DNA of 64,000 nucleotides. Source: Roseateles depolymerans. Lineage in GTDB: Bacteria; Pseudomonadota; Gammaproteobacteria; Burkholderiales; Burkholderiaceae_C. Positions within the stretch are counted from its first letter, which is position 1. Every line of letters starts with the position of its first letter. The notes beneath the pieces were generated by a model. It did not search any database and was not told the origin of the DNA. It was given only the letters and a program-made list of their open reading frames with translations. Shown piece by piece: positions 1-8,071 of the stretch. The position numbers were made by a program, and so were the translations under genes. The stretch is from assembly GCF_003387155.1 (NCBI RefSeq), contig NZ_QUMT01000003.1:770233-834232 (forward strand), read 5' to 3'.

Positions 1-290
1 GGTGGGGTATAGGGCTTAATGGCGCCGGCATCGTGCCAACCCGTGCCGAAAGCAAGCAGACTTCCTCCGAGAGTTTCGAGGACACCGACTCTCCGAGCCG
101 AACTGAATTGTGCAAGGCCCCCACCTGCAGGCAGCCACTAACGACGGAAGTACTCCGGCCATTCTGTATAGCCGGCGATCCGCGCGATCCTGCATCCGGG
201 AGATTGATCTCGGATGTTTACCTCTCGGGAAGACCCCATGCGAGCGTCACTGCGCCGACCCGCAGAATGCTCGAAAAACGGGAGGGTCGG

Positions 291-2984
291 ATGGACGCAT
301 TTGAGGCGATAAACCAGCAACCGGCGGGCGCGACGTTCTTCAGGGCGGATCTGCATGTGCATTGCTATGGCGGCTCTCACGACGTAAAAGACATTTCTAT
401 GACGCCTGAGGCCGTCGTCGCAATGGCCATACAAGAGCACCTTGCGATCATTGCGATCGCAGACCACAACGAGATCTCAAGTGTCGAGCGAGCGCTCAAG
501 GCATCAGAGGGCACCCCCGTCCTCGTCATCCCCGCGATTGAGCTGTCGACGGCCCAAGGTCATTTGCTTTGCTACCTCCCCTCGCTTAAGGCATTGCGCC
601 AACTGCATGGTCAATTGTCCATTGTTGACAGTGGCCTTCCAACCTCCCGGTGTCAGCAGTCTATGTTGGAGTGTCTGAATCTGGTCGCTCGCCTCGGCGG
701 ATTCGGCATCCTTGCCCATGTCGACGGACCTTCCGGCTTTGACGTAGTAGTGCCGGGCGCTTCGCCTCATAAGGCCGACGTGATCTGTCACGGTGCTTTG
801 CTTGGGATGGAGTTGAGATCCGCTGCATCGACGGTCTCGTTCGCCGCTGGAGATCCCGAATCCAGTAGATCGGAACTTGGCGAGGAACGCATCCGCCGAC
901 TCGGTCTCGCATCGAAACAATGCCTAGCGCGGGTCTTGAACTCGGATGCTCACAGCCTCACGGCGCTGGGACGAAACGCAGAGAACTTGCAGCGAGTAAC
1001 CCGGTACAAGATGGACGAGCCGGGTTTCGATGCATTGCGGATCGCCCTGGAAGATGCGGACGCACGTGTGCGCATTGAGGATCTGGTTCCGGCGAGCATC
1101 CCCTACGTCGTCGGCCTAACAATTAATGGAGGATTTCTGGCGGGACAGTGCATCCAGTTCAGTCCGAACTTGAATTGCATCATCGGCGGTCGCGGCACTG
1201 GAAAGTCGACGACGTTCGAGGCCGTACGTTGTCTGATTGACGACGGCGAAGGGCGCAATGAGGTGGTCGACTCGGACGTATGGCCTGAGGAACTGCACCT
1301 GCTCTGGCGCGACAAGGCCGGGCAGGAGCAGATGCTTTTTCGATTGAAGGAGGGGGACATGGAGAACCTAAGTTCACCTGACACCGGTCCCACGAGCTTT
1401 GACGTCGATTGTTTCGGCCAAGGCGAGGCTGCCAAGATCAGCGCGCAAGCGAAGGCGAACCCATTAGCCCTGCTGCACTACCTGGATAGGTTCATCGAGA
1501 TCGAAGAGGCTCTCGCCGATGAACTCGAGGTCAGGGAAGAACTCCTGACTTTGCAATCCAGCATCGAGGAGGCGGAACAAAAAGTTCAGCTCATCCCCCA
1601 GCACGAACGGCTGCTCGCCACGACCAAACAACAGCTGGTGGCATTGCAGAAGCCTGAGGTAAAGGAGCTGATCGAGCTCCAACGTCAACTGGCGACTGAG
1701 AAGGGGGTGCGCTCCCAGCTGACGGAGCTGCTTGCAACAGCCAAGAGAGAGTCAGCCACGCTGCCGTCCCGGGTTGCCGTGAAGGGAATCAGGGAACTGG
1801 CCGATCCACAGCAGCTTGCCGTCGGCGGCGATCAGTTTCGAGCGATCTTGGATGGCGTCTCCGTGCTCGAAGTCGCTGTTTCCAATGCGGAGAGCGGCAT
1901 TAGCAAAGGCCTTCTGAAGTTTGAGCAGATAGTGGCCGGTGAGATGGCTCAATGGAAGGTTAAAGAGACTGAAGCGCAGCGGAGAATTGATGCCAAGCGG
2001 CGTGAGTTGGAGGCTCTGAAAGTAACCTTTGACATGTCTTATATCGCCAAGCTTGCCAAGGATGAAGCGACGCATGAGCAGTCCGTCAAAGCCCTCAAAA
2101 CCTGGGTTCCTCATCTGGCTAGCCTGAAGAAAAAGCGTAAAGAGACTTTGTCCGAACGCTGGCAGGCCCGCACTCGTGTTTCGTCTCTTCGGGACGGCTT
2201 TGCCCGCTTGGCCACAAAGACCCTGAAGGAAGCGCTGTCAGACTTGAATGTGAGCCTCAAATACACATCAAGCGCGTATTCACCGGAAGCTGCGGACCTC
2301 ATCATCGACGCCATGGGTTGGCGCACAAATCAGCAGCAGCGTGCGACCTGGTTGGTAAATACCTTAACCGTACCTGCGTTGCTGGCTGCAATCGCTAAAG
2401 GAGATACGAGTCCAATCACCTCCTTGAAGACAGACGAGGAGGTGCAGATCTTCAAACTAGATGAAGCGCAACTCATACTCGAGCGACTTGCGGTACCCAA
2501 GGTCTTGTTTGCGCTCGAACGCGTAGCCCTCCACGATCTTCCACGGCTTCAAGTGACCAAGCGCCTGATCAACGCAGATGGCGAAGAGCGATTCGCGCGC
2601 AAGGAATTTTCAAAACTGTCGCTCGGCCAACAACAGTCTGTCCTTCTCGCGCTAATGCTGTCCGCCGACACCGATCGCCCCCTCATCATTGACCAGCCCG
2701 AAGACAACCTCGACGGCGAATTCATCTACTCGACACTGGTTCCCGTCCTGAGGCGGGCGAAAGAACGCCGCCAAGTCATCATCGTGACCCACAACGCCAA
2801 CGTGGCAGTGCTGGGCGATGCGGAGCAAATCGTTGTCATGAAAGCGGCCAACGAACGCGGGGAGATCGTAGCTCGTGGATCGATTGACGATGAGGCAACG
2901 CGTAAGGCTGCCTGTGCGATTTTGGAGGGAGCCCGAGAGGCGTTTCTGCGACGGGCCAAGATCTACGGGATCAAGGCGCATTGA
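291..2984 (+). CDS. TrlF-type PHP-domain / SMC-like AAA ATPase
   Basis: A protein of 897 residues joining an N-terminal PHP metal-dependent phosphoesterase domain to an SMC/ABC-type ATPase. All PHP motifs are visible: HVH at about 22-24, DHN at 58-60, Glu84, His143 and NSDAH at 217-221. The ATPase shows Walker A GGRGTGKST at about 299-307, a long coiled-coil middle (about 390-650), an SLGQQ signature near 777, Walker B LIIDQPEDNLD at 798-808 and a VTHN switch near 833. The reading frame is open to a GTG at 33, but ATG 291 is preferred because GGAGGG lies five bases upstream and PHP homology starts just after it. PHP-ATPase fusions of this kind are known from accessory regions and resemble nucleic-acid-acting defence or repair ATPases; substrate unknown. 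It stands alone, followed by a pseudogene. Confidence 0.85.
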   Translation: MDAFEAINQQPAGATFFRADLHVHCYGGSHDVKDISMTPEAVVAMAIQEHLAIIAIADHNEISSVERALKASEGTPVLVIPAIELSTAQGHLLCYLPSLKALRQLHGQLSIVDSGLPTSRCQQSMLECLNLVARLGGFGILAHVDGPSGFDVVVPGASPHKADVICHGALLGMELRSAASTVSFAAGDPESSRSELGEERIRRLGLASKQCLARVLNSDAHSLTALGRNAENLQRVTRYKMDEPGFDALRIALEDADARVRIEDLVPASIPYVVGLTINGGFLAGQCIQFSPNLNCIIGGRGTGKSTTFEAVRCLIDDGEGRNEVVDSDVWPEELHLLWRDKAGQEQMLFRLKEGDMENLSSPDTGPTSFDVDCFGQGEAAKISAQAKANPLALLHYLDRFIEIEEALADELEVREELLTLQSSIEEAEQKVQLIPQHERLLATTKQQLVALQKPEVKELIELQRQLATEKGVRSQLTELLATAKRESATLPSRVAVKGIRELADPQQLAVGGDQFRAILDGVSVLEVAVSNAESGISKGLLKFEQIVAGEMAQWKVKETEAQRRIDAKRRELEALKVTFDMSYIAKLAKDEATHEQSVKALKTWVPHLASLKKKRKETLSERWQARTRVSSLRDGFARLATKTLKEALSDLNVSLKYTSSAYSPEAADLIIDAMGWRTNQQQRATWLVNTLTVPALLAAIAKGDTSPITSLKTDEEVQIFKLDEAQLILERLAVPKVLFALERVALHDLPRLQVTKRLINADGEERFARKEFSKLSLGQQQSVLLALMLSADTDRPLIIDQPEDNLDGEFIYSTLVPVLRRAKERRQVIIVTHNANVAVLGDAEQIVVMKAANERGEIVARGSIDDEATRKAACAILEGAREAFLRRAKIYGIKAH

Positions 2985-3020
2985 GAGTCAACGCCGCCGC
3001 CCGCCCTACTCAAGGCAAAC

Positions 3021-3319
3021 TTGCGGGAACCGCTGCAAATCGAGGCGCTCGAGACACAGGTCGGCATGAGTGCGTCCCGGTTCCATCACCATTTCCGGCG
3101 ACTGACCTCGATGAGCCCACTCCAGTTCCAAAAGTGGCTGCGGCTCACGGAAGCGCGACGGCTGATGCTAATCCAGGGTCCCGATGCGTCGACAGCGGCC
3201 TGCGATGTCGGCAACGAAAGCCCGTCTCAATTCAGCTGGGAATATGCCGGCAGTTTGGTGCGTCACCGCGCCGTGACATGACGGGTCTGCTGCGGCAGGC
3301 TGCGGTGCCGGCGGGGTAG
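3021..3319 (+). pseudogene. AraC-family regulator C-terminal remnant, frameshifted
   Basis: The frame from 3021 encodes the C-terminal double helix-turn-helix of an AraC regulator, with the recognisable pieces SRFHHHFRRLTSMSPLQFQKW and the second-helix motif VGNESPSQFSWEY. Near 3240 the family signature continues in another frame (RQFGASPRRDM) and runs to a stop at 3319, so a frameshift splits the gene. The N-terminal ligand domain is absent and there is no ribosome-binding site. This is a decayed fragment rather than a working regulator. Its position between the TrlF-type gene and an orphan phosphatase fits a region shaped by repeated gene loss and insertion. Confidence 0.75.
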
Positions 3320-3605
3320 GGAACCGCCGATTTATCCGTGGCGGAAAATGTTGGGCCAACTCGCCGCCGGCTGTGATTCTGCAGGCCAGCTGCGACAGCC
3401 CGAGGTACGCGGGCAAGAAGGGCCTACCCAAGCCGCAAACGCAGGCACAGCGGTCCACCTGGCGCGGACAGTCAAATGTCTGGTGACCGCCACCGCGGTC
3501 GGTCAGGCTGCCCGCCGCGAATGACTCTGACCAGCCTGAAACGGCCGCGGAAGTGGACATCCTTCCACCTCGGTATGCTCTGCAGCCGAACGAGAGGAGG
3601 AAACC
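3320..3605. other. Intergenic stretch before the HAD phosphatase
   Basis: About 285 bases without a supported gene. An open minus-strand frame crosses it but has no family signal. The only clear element is AGGAGG at 3594-3599, which is the ribosome-binding site for the gene at 3606. Confidence 0.5.
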
Positions 3606-4136
3606 ATGCAGAAGCGGCTTGTCGTGTTCGACCTTGACGAGACGCTCGTCCACGCGCGAGAAGAGCCGCTGGCTGTAAAGCCGTTGGCGCGAGTTGGGTT
3701 GTACTGGGTCTATCTGCGCCCTCACGCGCATCGCTTGCTGTCATTCGCGGCGAGCAACTTCGACGTCGGTTTCTGGTCGTCCTCCAGCGCCGCATACGTG
3801 GCCCAGGTTCTTGCGGCCCTGCTACCCGCCGATTTCGACGTGAAATTCGTTTGGGCAGCGGAGCGCTGTGTGCAACGCCCGAACCCAGCCTCGGGCGGAT
3901 ATGCCTATATCAAGGATCTTCGGAAGCTGCGGCGCTTCGGATATCTCGCGGACGAAATCATCATGGTTGACGACAGTCCAGAAAAGGTGGCCCGCCAACC
4001 GCGGTCCCATCTGCTGGTTGCGCCGTTCTTCGGTGACCCAAAAGACGTCGAACTACTTGCCGTCGAGAGGACACTGGCGTTCCTTTGCGGCAACGCCTCC
4101 GGCGACGGCTCACAAGAGGATGCGCTTTCAGCCTAA
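3606..4136 (+). CDS. HAD-superfamily phosphatase, FCP1/SCP (NIF)-like
   Basis: A 176-residue single-domain HAD hydrolase. The nucleophile motif is DLDETL with Asp9 and Asp11; motif II is the FWSSSS stretch near 56-61; the motif III lysine is probably Lys103 in YIKDL; motif IV is VDDSP at 121-125. This combination, together with LRPHAHRLL and a Y-IKDL-L arrangement, matches NLI-interacting-factor-like phosphatases (Pfam NIF), best known as eukaryotic RNA polymerase II CTD phosphatases but with scattered bacterial members of unknown substrate. Start chosen at ATG 3606 because AGGAGG lies six bases upstream. It is a monocistronic orphan between an AraC remnant and an IS3 remnant, consistent with horizontal acquisition. 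No signal peptide or membrane segment, so probably cytosolic. Confidence 0.8.
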   Translation: MQKRLVVFDLDETLVHAREEPLAVKPLARVGLYWVYLRPHAHRLLSFAASNFDVGFWSSSSAAYVAQVLAALLPADFDVKFVWAAERCVQRPNPASGGYAYIKDLRKLRRFGYLADEIIMVDDSPEKVARQPRSHLLVAPFFGDPKDVELLAVERTLAFLCGNASGDGSQEDALSA

Positions 4137-4217
4137 AGCCCCTTTTCGACCACAGCCCCAACGGCCATTCCGCTCGACGACGCCGTTGAGCGCATAGATT
4201 ACCTCGGCGTCCTTCTC

Positions 4218-4433
4218 CTAAAGCGGCGGCACCTTGTAGTACGCCGCCCGCGACAAGCCTGCGGCCCTGCAGGCTCGCGTGATCGACAGGCGGTGCTCGG
4301 TCACCATGACCTCGACCACCTGCCTCTTCGCGGACGGCATCGAAGTTTTTTTCAGCACGTCCTTGATGGCCGCGTTTTCAAGCGGCAGGTCAGCGTACAT
4401 GCGCTTGAGCCGCGCATTCTCTGCCTTCAGCGT
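4218..4433 (-). mobile_element. IS3-family transposase remnant
   Basis: The minus strand encodes LKAENARLKRMYADLPLEN followed by AAIKDVLKK and then EHRLSITRACRAAGLSRAAYY. This is the junction between the OrfA leucine-zipper end and the start of OrfB in IS3-family (IS407/ISxac3-like) elements. Only about 70 codons survive; the DDE integrase core and the N-terminal helix-turn-helix are missing, and no terminal inverted repeats were found nearby. It is a scar of a past insertion in the accessory region. Confidence 0.8.
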
Positions 4434-4473
4434 AGGCGTTCCCGTAAGTCATATTGACGCCGGGGATGCGGGC

Positions 4474-4890
4474 TCAAATCTTGAAGTCCCGCACTCCGCC
4501 TTGGAAGACCCATCGAGGAGGCCATGTATTGATGGTGCCCTTGTCTCGAACCCATTCATACGTTTGATCGCCAACGAGGACTGTCTCGAGGTGCACTCTC
4601 GCAGCCATCCCATCGACGCGAGCCAAGAAGCTCTCGAACTTGGATAGCCACTCCGCCCACTCGAATTCGACTTCCTTATACGACGCCGCGAAGTGCATAA
4701 GCCGGTACATGTAGTCGATCGTAACCTGCTCGCTGCTGGTCATCGCAAACATGCTCCGCACCAGGAAAGGCCAACCGTCGTGCTCCGGTAGCTCTGCGAG
4801 CGCGGAACGATTGAGGTCATCGGAATTGATGTCGCCGCGTTGCCCCTTGAAGCAATCGATGACGCCGTATACGTTGCTCTGATGTCCCAT
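4474..4890 (-). CDS. Hypothetical protein, 138 residues
   Basis: Function not recognised. The ATG at 4890 is preceded by a good GGGAGGA ribosome-binding site, which supports real translation. The product is acidic and rich in aromatic residues (EFEWAEWLSKFESFL; TWPPRWVFQGG), with no signal peptide, membrane segment or cysteine-based metal site, so it is probably a compact cytosolic protein. Small orphan genes of this sort, placed downstream of large secreted exoproteins, are sometimes immunity proteins, but nothing in this sequence proves that. The gene stands alone on its strand next to the IS3 scar. Confidence 0.6.
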   Translation of the reverse strand: MGHQSNVYGVIDCFKGQRGDINSDDLNRSALAELPEHDGWPFLVRSMFAMTSSEQVTIDYMYRLMHFAASYKEVEFEWAEWLSKFESFLARVDGMAARVHLETVLVGDQTYEWVRDKGTINTWPPRWVFQGGVRDFKI

Positions 4891-5060
4891 GTTTTCCGTC
4901 CTCCCGTTCAGCTCTGCTGCTAGAAACCTTGTCCGCCGACTTTTTGGTCGGCATCAGTATGCCGGCATCGTCCTTTGACCTGCCCCCGTCCTGCCATGAA
5001 CGGCGGCTCTGCAGCGGAAGGGGAAGTTAGGATGCTGGCGGCATTTGACGAGACATCTTT

Positions 5061-5390
5061 GTGGAAATCTTTCAGACGCTCATGACTGTCGACGAAGCGT
5101 TGCAGGTTTCGGGACGTGGCTGCCTTCTATTTCCAATGCTGCGCAACCCGGAGGGTTCGAACCTCCGTGTGGGCGCCGCCGTGGAGCTTTTGCGACCGGA
5201 CGGAAGCATCTTTAGCTCCGTGATTCATGGGCTTGAAGCTGTCCACAACCGGCGAGAGGATGCACCAGAGATTCGGTTCTTGATTGCATTGCCCAGAACG
5301 GTCCATAAGTCCGACGTCCCCAAAGGAACGCTGGTTCGTGTTCTTCTTCAGAATGGCATCGACGGGCCCGTCGGTGCCGTTGATGGCTAG
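5061..5390 (+). CDS. Hypothetical small protein with a translation-factor-like beta-barrel pattern
   Basis: 109 residues from a GTG at 5061. The pattern GAAVELLRPDG, then IRFLIALPRTVHKSDVPKGTLV, resembles the beta-barrel domain II of EF-Tu-type GTPases (the L-x-x-x-R-x-DVPxGT turn), and small stand-alone proteins of this type occur in proteobacteria near toxin or accessory loci. There is no GTPase domain. The likeness is a by-eye inference. The gene lies in a group of short plus-strand genes (5061, 5498, 5939) separated by about 50-110 bases. No clear ribosome-binding site is visible, so the start is uncertain. Confidence 0.5.
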   Translation: MEIFQTLMTVDEALQVSGRGCLLFPMLRNPEGSNLRVGAAVELLRPDGSIFSSVIHGLEAVHNRREDAPEIRFLIALPRTVHKSDVPKGTLVRVLLQNGIDGPVGAVDG

Positions 5391-5497
5391 TCCATATGCG
5401 AGGACCGCTCCCAGCCTGAAGCCGAGGCGGCATCGCAGCGGAAGCGGCCGGTGTGAGGCCCAATTGCGCTGCAGCGGTCATCGAATATCCTGGCCAC

Positions 5498-5881
5498 ATG
5501 AAACTTGTCTGTCCAGAATGCCATGGAGCGCTTCAGTTCAACGATGCTGGAGGACTATTTGAAGCGCGCTGCACGAGCTGCGAATGGAAGGCCGAAGGGA
5601 CGGCTAGTTACGCCTGGGGAGAGATGCCCCGAGCGGAACGGATGCCTGTCATGTCAGCCAAAGCCGCTGCGCCGGTGGCCGCCGCAACGTTGAAGTGCAT
5701 GCGGGACTTGTTCATCGAAGCGCGGAACCTGCCCCTCAGCCAGCTTGCCGCCCAGCTATGTTCGGCGGAGGGCCTGCTCGTCGGACCTCTGGCCGTCTAT
5801 CGGATGAATGAGGTCGAGGCGCGGTTGAAGCCGACGGGCGTCCGACTTGAACGCGTTCCGCATGAGGACGATGTCCCCTAA
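5498..5881 (+). CDS. Hypothetical zinc-ribbon protein
   Basis: 127 residues from ATG 5498, chosen over an upstream in-frame start at 5453 because the zinc ribbon begins immediately after it. Cys5-x2-Cys8 and Cys25-x2-Cys28 form a classical N-terminal zinc ribbon. The remainder (about 60-127) is helical with no recognised domain. The family is unknown. A nucleic-acid or protein-binding role is possible from the ribbon alone, but that is inference. Confidence 0.55.
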   Translation: MKLVCPECHGALQFNDAGGLFEARCTSCEWKAEGTASYAWGEMPRAERMPVMSAKAAAPVAAATLKCMRDLFIEARNLPLSQLAAQLCSAEGLLVGPLAVYRMNEVEARLKPTGVRLERVPHEDDVP

Positions 5882-5938
5882 CAGCCTTAATCGGAGGTGC
5901 GCTGCGACATCGCACTCTGAGCTTGCACATTGAGCGTC

Positions 5939-6292
5939 ATGAAACCACCATCTTCCGTCCGCATAGGTCTGCTTATCGTGACGTTCTGTGTCGTCGTCTT
6001 TGCGATTTTCGGCGTGCTAGAAATCAGTTCAAGAGGCCTCGACGGCAACGACAACGGGAAGCTCATCGCCAGCTTTGCTTGTTTCGGACTCCTGTTCGGT
6101 GCGGTTCTCGCATTTGATCCATTGCCCGGGGAGAGGCATCCCGGCCGGCCGCTCTGGCGAATCGGATTGGGCGCACTTTCTGGAATTGGCCTCGGCCTTC
6201 TTTGGCAGTGGCCGGGCGAAGGCCTTGCGCTCACCAGCCTTGTAGGAGGTGCACTCGGCTATGCGGGTACGACGTGGGCCAAGCACATCTGA
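5939..6292 (+). CDS. Hypothetical small inner-membrane protein
   Basis: 117 residues from ATG 5939 (a TTG nine bases upstream is the alternative). Three or four hydrophobic segments are visible: IGLLIVTFCVVVFAIFGVL near 10-28, ASFACFGLLFGAVLAF near 44-60, then two Gly/Leu-rich segments in the last 45 residues (IGLGALSGIGLGLLW and TSLVGGALGYAG). No catalytic or binding motif is seen. It is the third short plus-strand gene in a row and is followed by a convergent minus-strand pair. Confidence 0.5.
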   Translation: MKPPSSVRIGLLIVTFCVVVFAIFGVLEISSRGLDGNDNGKLIASFACFGLLFGAVLAFDPLPGERHPGRPLWRIGLGALSGIGLGLLWQWPGEGLALTSLVGGALGYAGTTWAKHI

Positions 6293-6323
6293 CGCGCCAC
6301 TCTTTGCCCTGACGTGCGCCGCA

Positions 6324-6740
6324 TCATTTGGAAAGGACCTTCGCATGGACAAGGTGGATGATGTCATCCACGGTGCGAGTCCGTTCCGCCTCTTGTTTGG
6401 AGATTCTGATGTCGAAGCGCCTCTCTAGCCCTTCGACGATCGCGACATCGGTCTCCGGTTCGGCATCCAAGAGGAAGTTCAAGTTTCCCGAAAAGTCGTC
6501 TGTCGGTATCACGCGTGAGACGTCTTCATGAAGCGCCTCAGCCAGAACACCTCGCACACCTTTCACGATATCGATGGGAATGCCCGACCCTTGGTAGTAG
6601 GTTTCAAAAAACTCTTCATCGGAAAGATGCGCTCTTCCCTTGAATGCGATCTCGACCTTCCTGGCCACTCGGCGACTTTCCGAGTGCAGCCAGAGCACGA
6701 CGACCAATACGATCATTGCAAGTCCGAGCGCTGTTTTCAT
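6324..6740 (-). CDS. Membrane-anchored acyl-carrier-like protein lacking the carrier serine
   Basis: 138 residues. An N-terminal membrane segment (ALGLAMIVLVVVLWL, about 4-18) is followed by a domain with the ACP pattern: VRGVLAEALHEDVSRVIPTDDF, then DVAIVEGLERRFDIRIS, then TVDDIIHLV. In genuine carriers a DSL motif before helix II supplies the phosphopantetheine serine; here the equivalent place reads EPETDV, so no prosthetic group can be attached there. The DUF1493 family and related carrier-like proteins look similar. The start codon overlaps the stop of the upstream gene by four bases (ATGA), so the pair is translationally coupled. Function unknown; a structural or regulatory carrier mimic is inference. 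Confidence 0.6.
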   Translation of the reverse strand: MKTALGLAMIVLVVVLWLHSESRRVARKVEIAFKGRAHLSDEEFFETYYQGSGIPIDIVKGVRGVLAEALHEDVSRVIPTDDFSGNLNFLLDAEPETDVAIVEGLERRFDIRISKQEAERTRTVDDIIHLVHAKVLSK

Positions 6741-7186
6741 GCCGTGGAACGTTTGTGCTCAGCGGGCAGCGAGGCCATCCGCATACGCTTCAAGTCCGCC
6801 AGTACGCGTTCGACATGCACGCACATCGCGTTTGAGCCCCAGTAGGGACTGATTGCCTGCAGAACGATGAGCCACTCCCGAAGGAATGTTTCGCTGGAAC
6901 TCAGTGATGAGCGGCTTGTGTTCCATTGACGTTGAAAACTGCGGGCTCTCTCGCTGAGACCCTGAAACTCGCTTTGGCAGCGACCGCAGAAGCTCGGAAT
7001 CCACCAAACGTACTTCTTCTCGACTTCGTAAGCGATCTTCTGCCGTTCGGGGGTGAGGACAAACGACGACTCGCACCTCCTGCACTTGCAGGCAATGCCT
7101 TCGTATTCGGTAGCGCCTTCGTCGTACTGTCCGCCAGAGCGCTGGCTAGGCAGAGACCACGCGGTTCGGTCAATTGGAACAGTCAT
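6737..7186 (-). CDS. Hypothetical protein with predicted zinc ribbon
   Basis: 149 residues from ATG 7186; the frame stays open to a TTG at 7267, so the N-terminus is uncertain and no convincing ribosome-binding site separates the two. Near residues 35-72 the motifs CKCRRC and CGRC, with VLTPERQKIAYEVEKKYVWW between them, match small proteobacterial zinc-ribbon proteins with a CxxC-(about 26)-WIPSFCxxC layout. The C-terminal half is helical. It is the first gene of a two-gene unit with the carrier-like membrane protein downstream (four-base overlap), which suggests the two act together. No function can be assigned. Confidence 0.55.
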   Translation of the reverse strand: MTVPIDRTAWSLPSQRSGGQYDEGATEYEGIACKCRRCESSFVLTPERQKIAYEVEKKYVWWIPSFCGRCQSEFQGLSERARSFQRQWNTSRSSLSSSETFLREWLIVLQAISPYWGSNAMCVHVERVLADLKRMRMASLPAEHKRSTA

Positions 7187-7451
7187 GGATCGATGCGGCG
7201 TGGATGCCTTCGGTTTGACAGGAGAGTGGGCATAGGCACCGTAGTCTCGAGGCCACAACCGGGTCAACCGTTAGGGGCGGTCGTGCTACGCACGATGCCG
7301 CTGGTCGCGGCCAGGTTTCATTGGAACGATGGATCGGTCGCCACGCTGTTCGTCCTGGGCAGGATTCAAGCTCGAAGTTCATTGTCGCATCTCTCCTGTC
7401 GTGGCGGGAAGCTCTCAACAACGCCGATGCAACGCACCCCAAGCCCCAATG

Positions 7452-7484
7452 AAAAGGGGGAAGACCGCCGAAGCGTCTTCCCCC
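7452..7484 (-). terminator. Rho-independent terminator after the truncated exoprotein copy
   Basis: Ten-base perfect stem GGGGGAAGAC (7456-7465) / GTCTTCCCCC (7475-7484) with a nine-base loop. On the minus strand it is followed by TTTTC, giving a short U-tract. The same hairpin with a nine-base-pair stem follows the full-length gene at 9411-9443. Confidence 0.8.
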
Positions 7485-7530
7485 TCTATGAGCTGCCATC
7501 ACGGGCAGCGTGTCGCGAACTCCGACCGTC

Positions 7531-8043
7531 TTACTTCGCCGCAGTGAACCGCAGCACCACCGACCGCACCTGCGTCACCTTGAACCCGGTCGCAGCCTTG
7601 AGCGCGCTCAGCGCGTAGGCGCTCAGCGTGTCACGGCTCATCCCGGCCAGGCTGTCCGGCACCAGGGCCACCAGCGTGCCGTCTTCCATCAGCGTCAGTT
7701 GCATGACGGCGCGCTCGCCGCCGTCCAGCGGCAGCACGGCTTGCGTACGGACGCTGACCGAGCCCTTGAGCGTCGGCTGTCCGGCTTGCTGACCGTCCTG
7801 GCGTTGCAGCGACAGGCTGCTGCCCTGGTCCACCACGCGGTACTGGCCCTCGAAGCTTAGGCTGGATTCACCCCCGGCCACGAAGATGGGCAGCACCGTT
7901 TCGCTGGCGGTGGAAGCGCCGCCGGTAGCGGCCTTGCCGTTGCCGTTGCCGTTGCCTCTGCTGTTGCTGCTCGTGCTCGAAGCGCTAGAGGAACTTCCAG
8001 CGCCATCGGCAGAGCCAGTGTTGCCGTTGCCAGCGCCACTGCT
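7531..8043 (-). pseudogene. Truncated 3' copy of the two-partner exoprotein gene
   Basis: The minus-strand frame encodes the C-terminal domain of the exoprotein at 9492-16031, differing at only about four of the last 120 residues (for example VAGGESS for VAEGESS, and FTAAK for FTPAK), preceded by part of the Ser/Gly/Asn-rich linker. Homology stops at 8043, so the secretion domain, repeats and start codon are absent. A GTG at 7896 could in principle allow a 121-residue product, but without a signal region it would stay in the cytosol. It is best read as a remnant left by duplication or by loss of a second exoprotein gene. Confidence 0.85.
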
Positions 8044-8071
8044 CGTGACTAGCTGGCAGACCTTGGTGGAC

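Larger units (their letters stand above)
7449..8043. repeat. Direct repeat, copy 1: adhesin 3' end plus terminator
   Basis: This stretch matches 9401-9998 almost base for base, with only scattered substitutions and short indels. It contains the 3' end of the giant exoprotein gene (last 170 or so codons), its stop codon, and the two hairpins that follow. Homology begins at the CCCAATGAAA motif and ends abruptly at 8043, after which the sequence becomes that of the nuclease gene region. The two copies are in the same orientation and bracket the nuclease gene. Confidence 0.9.
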
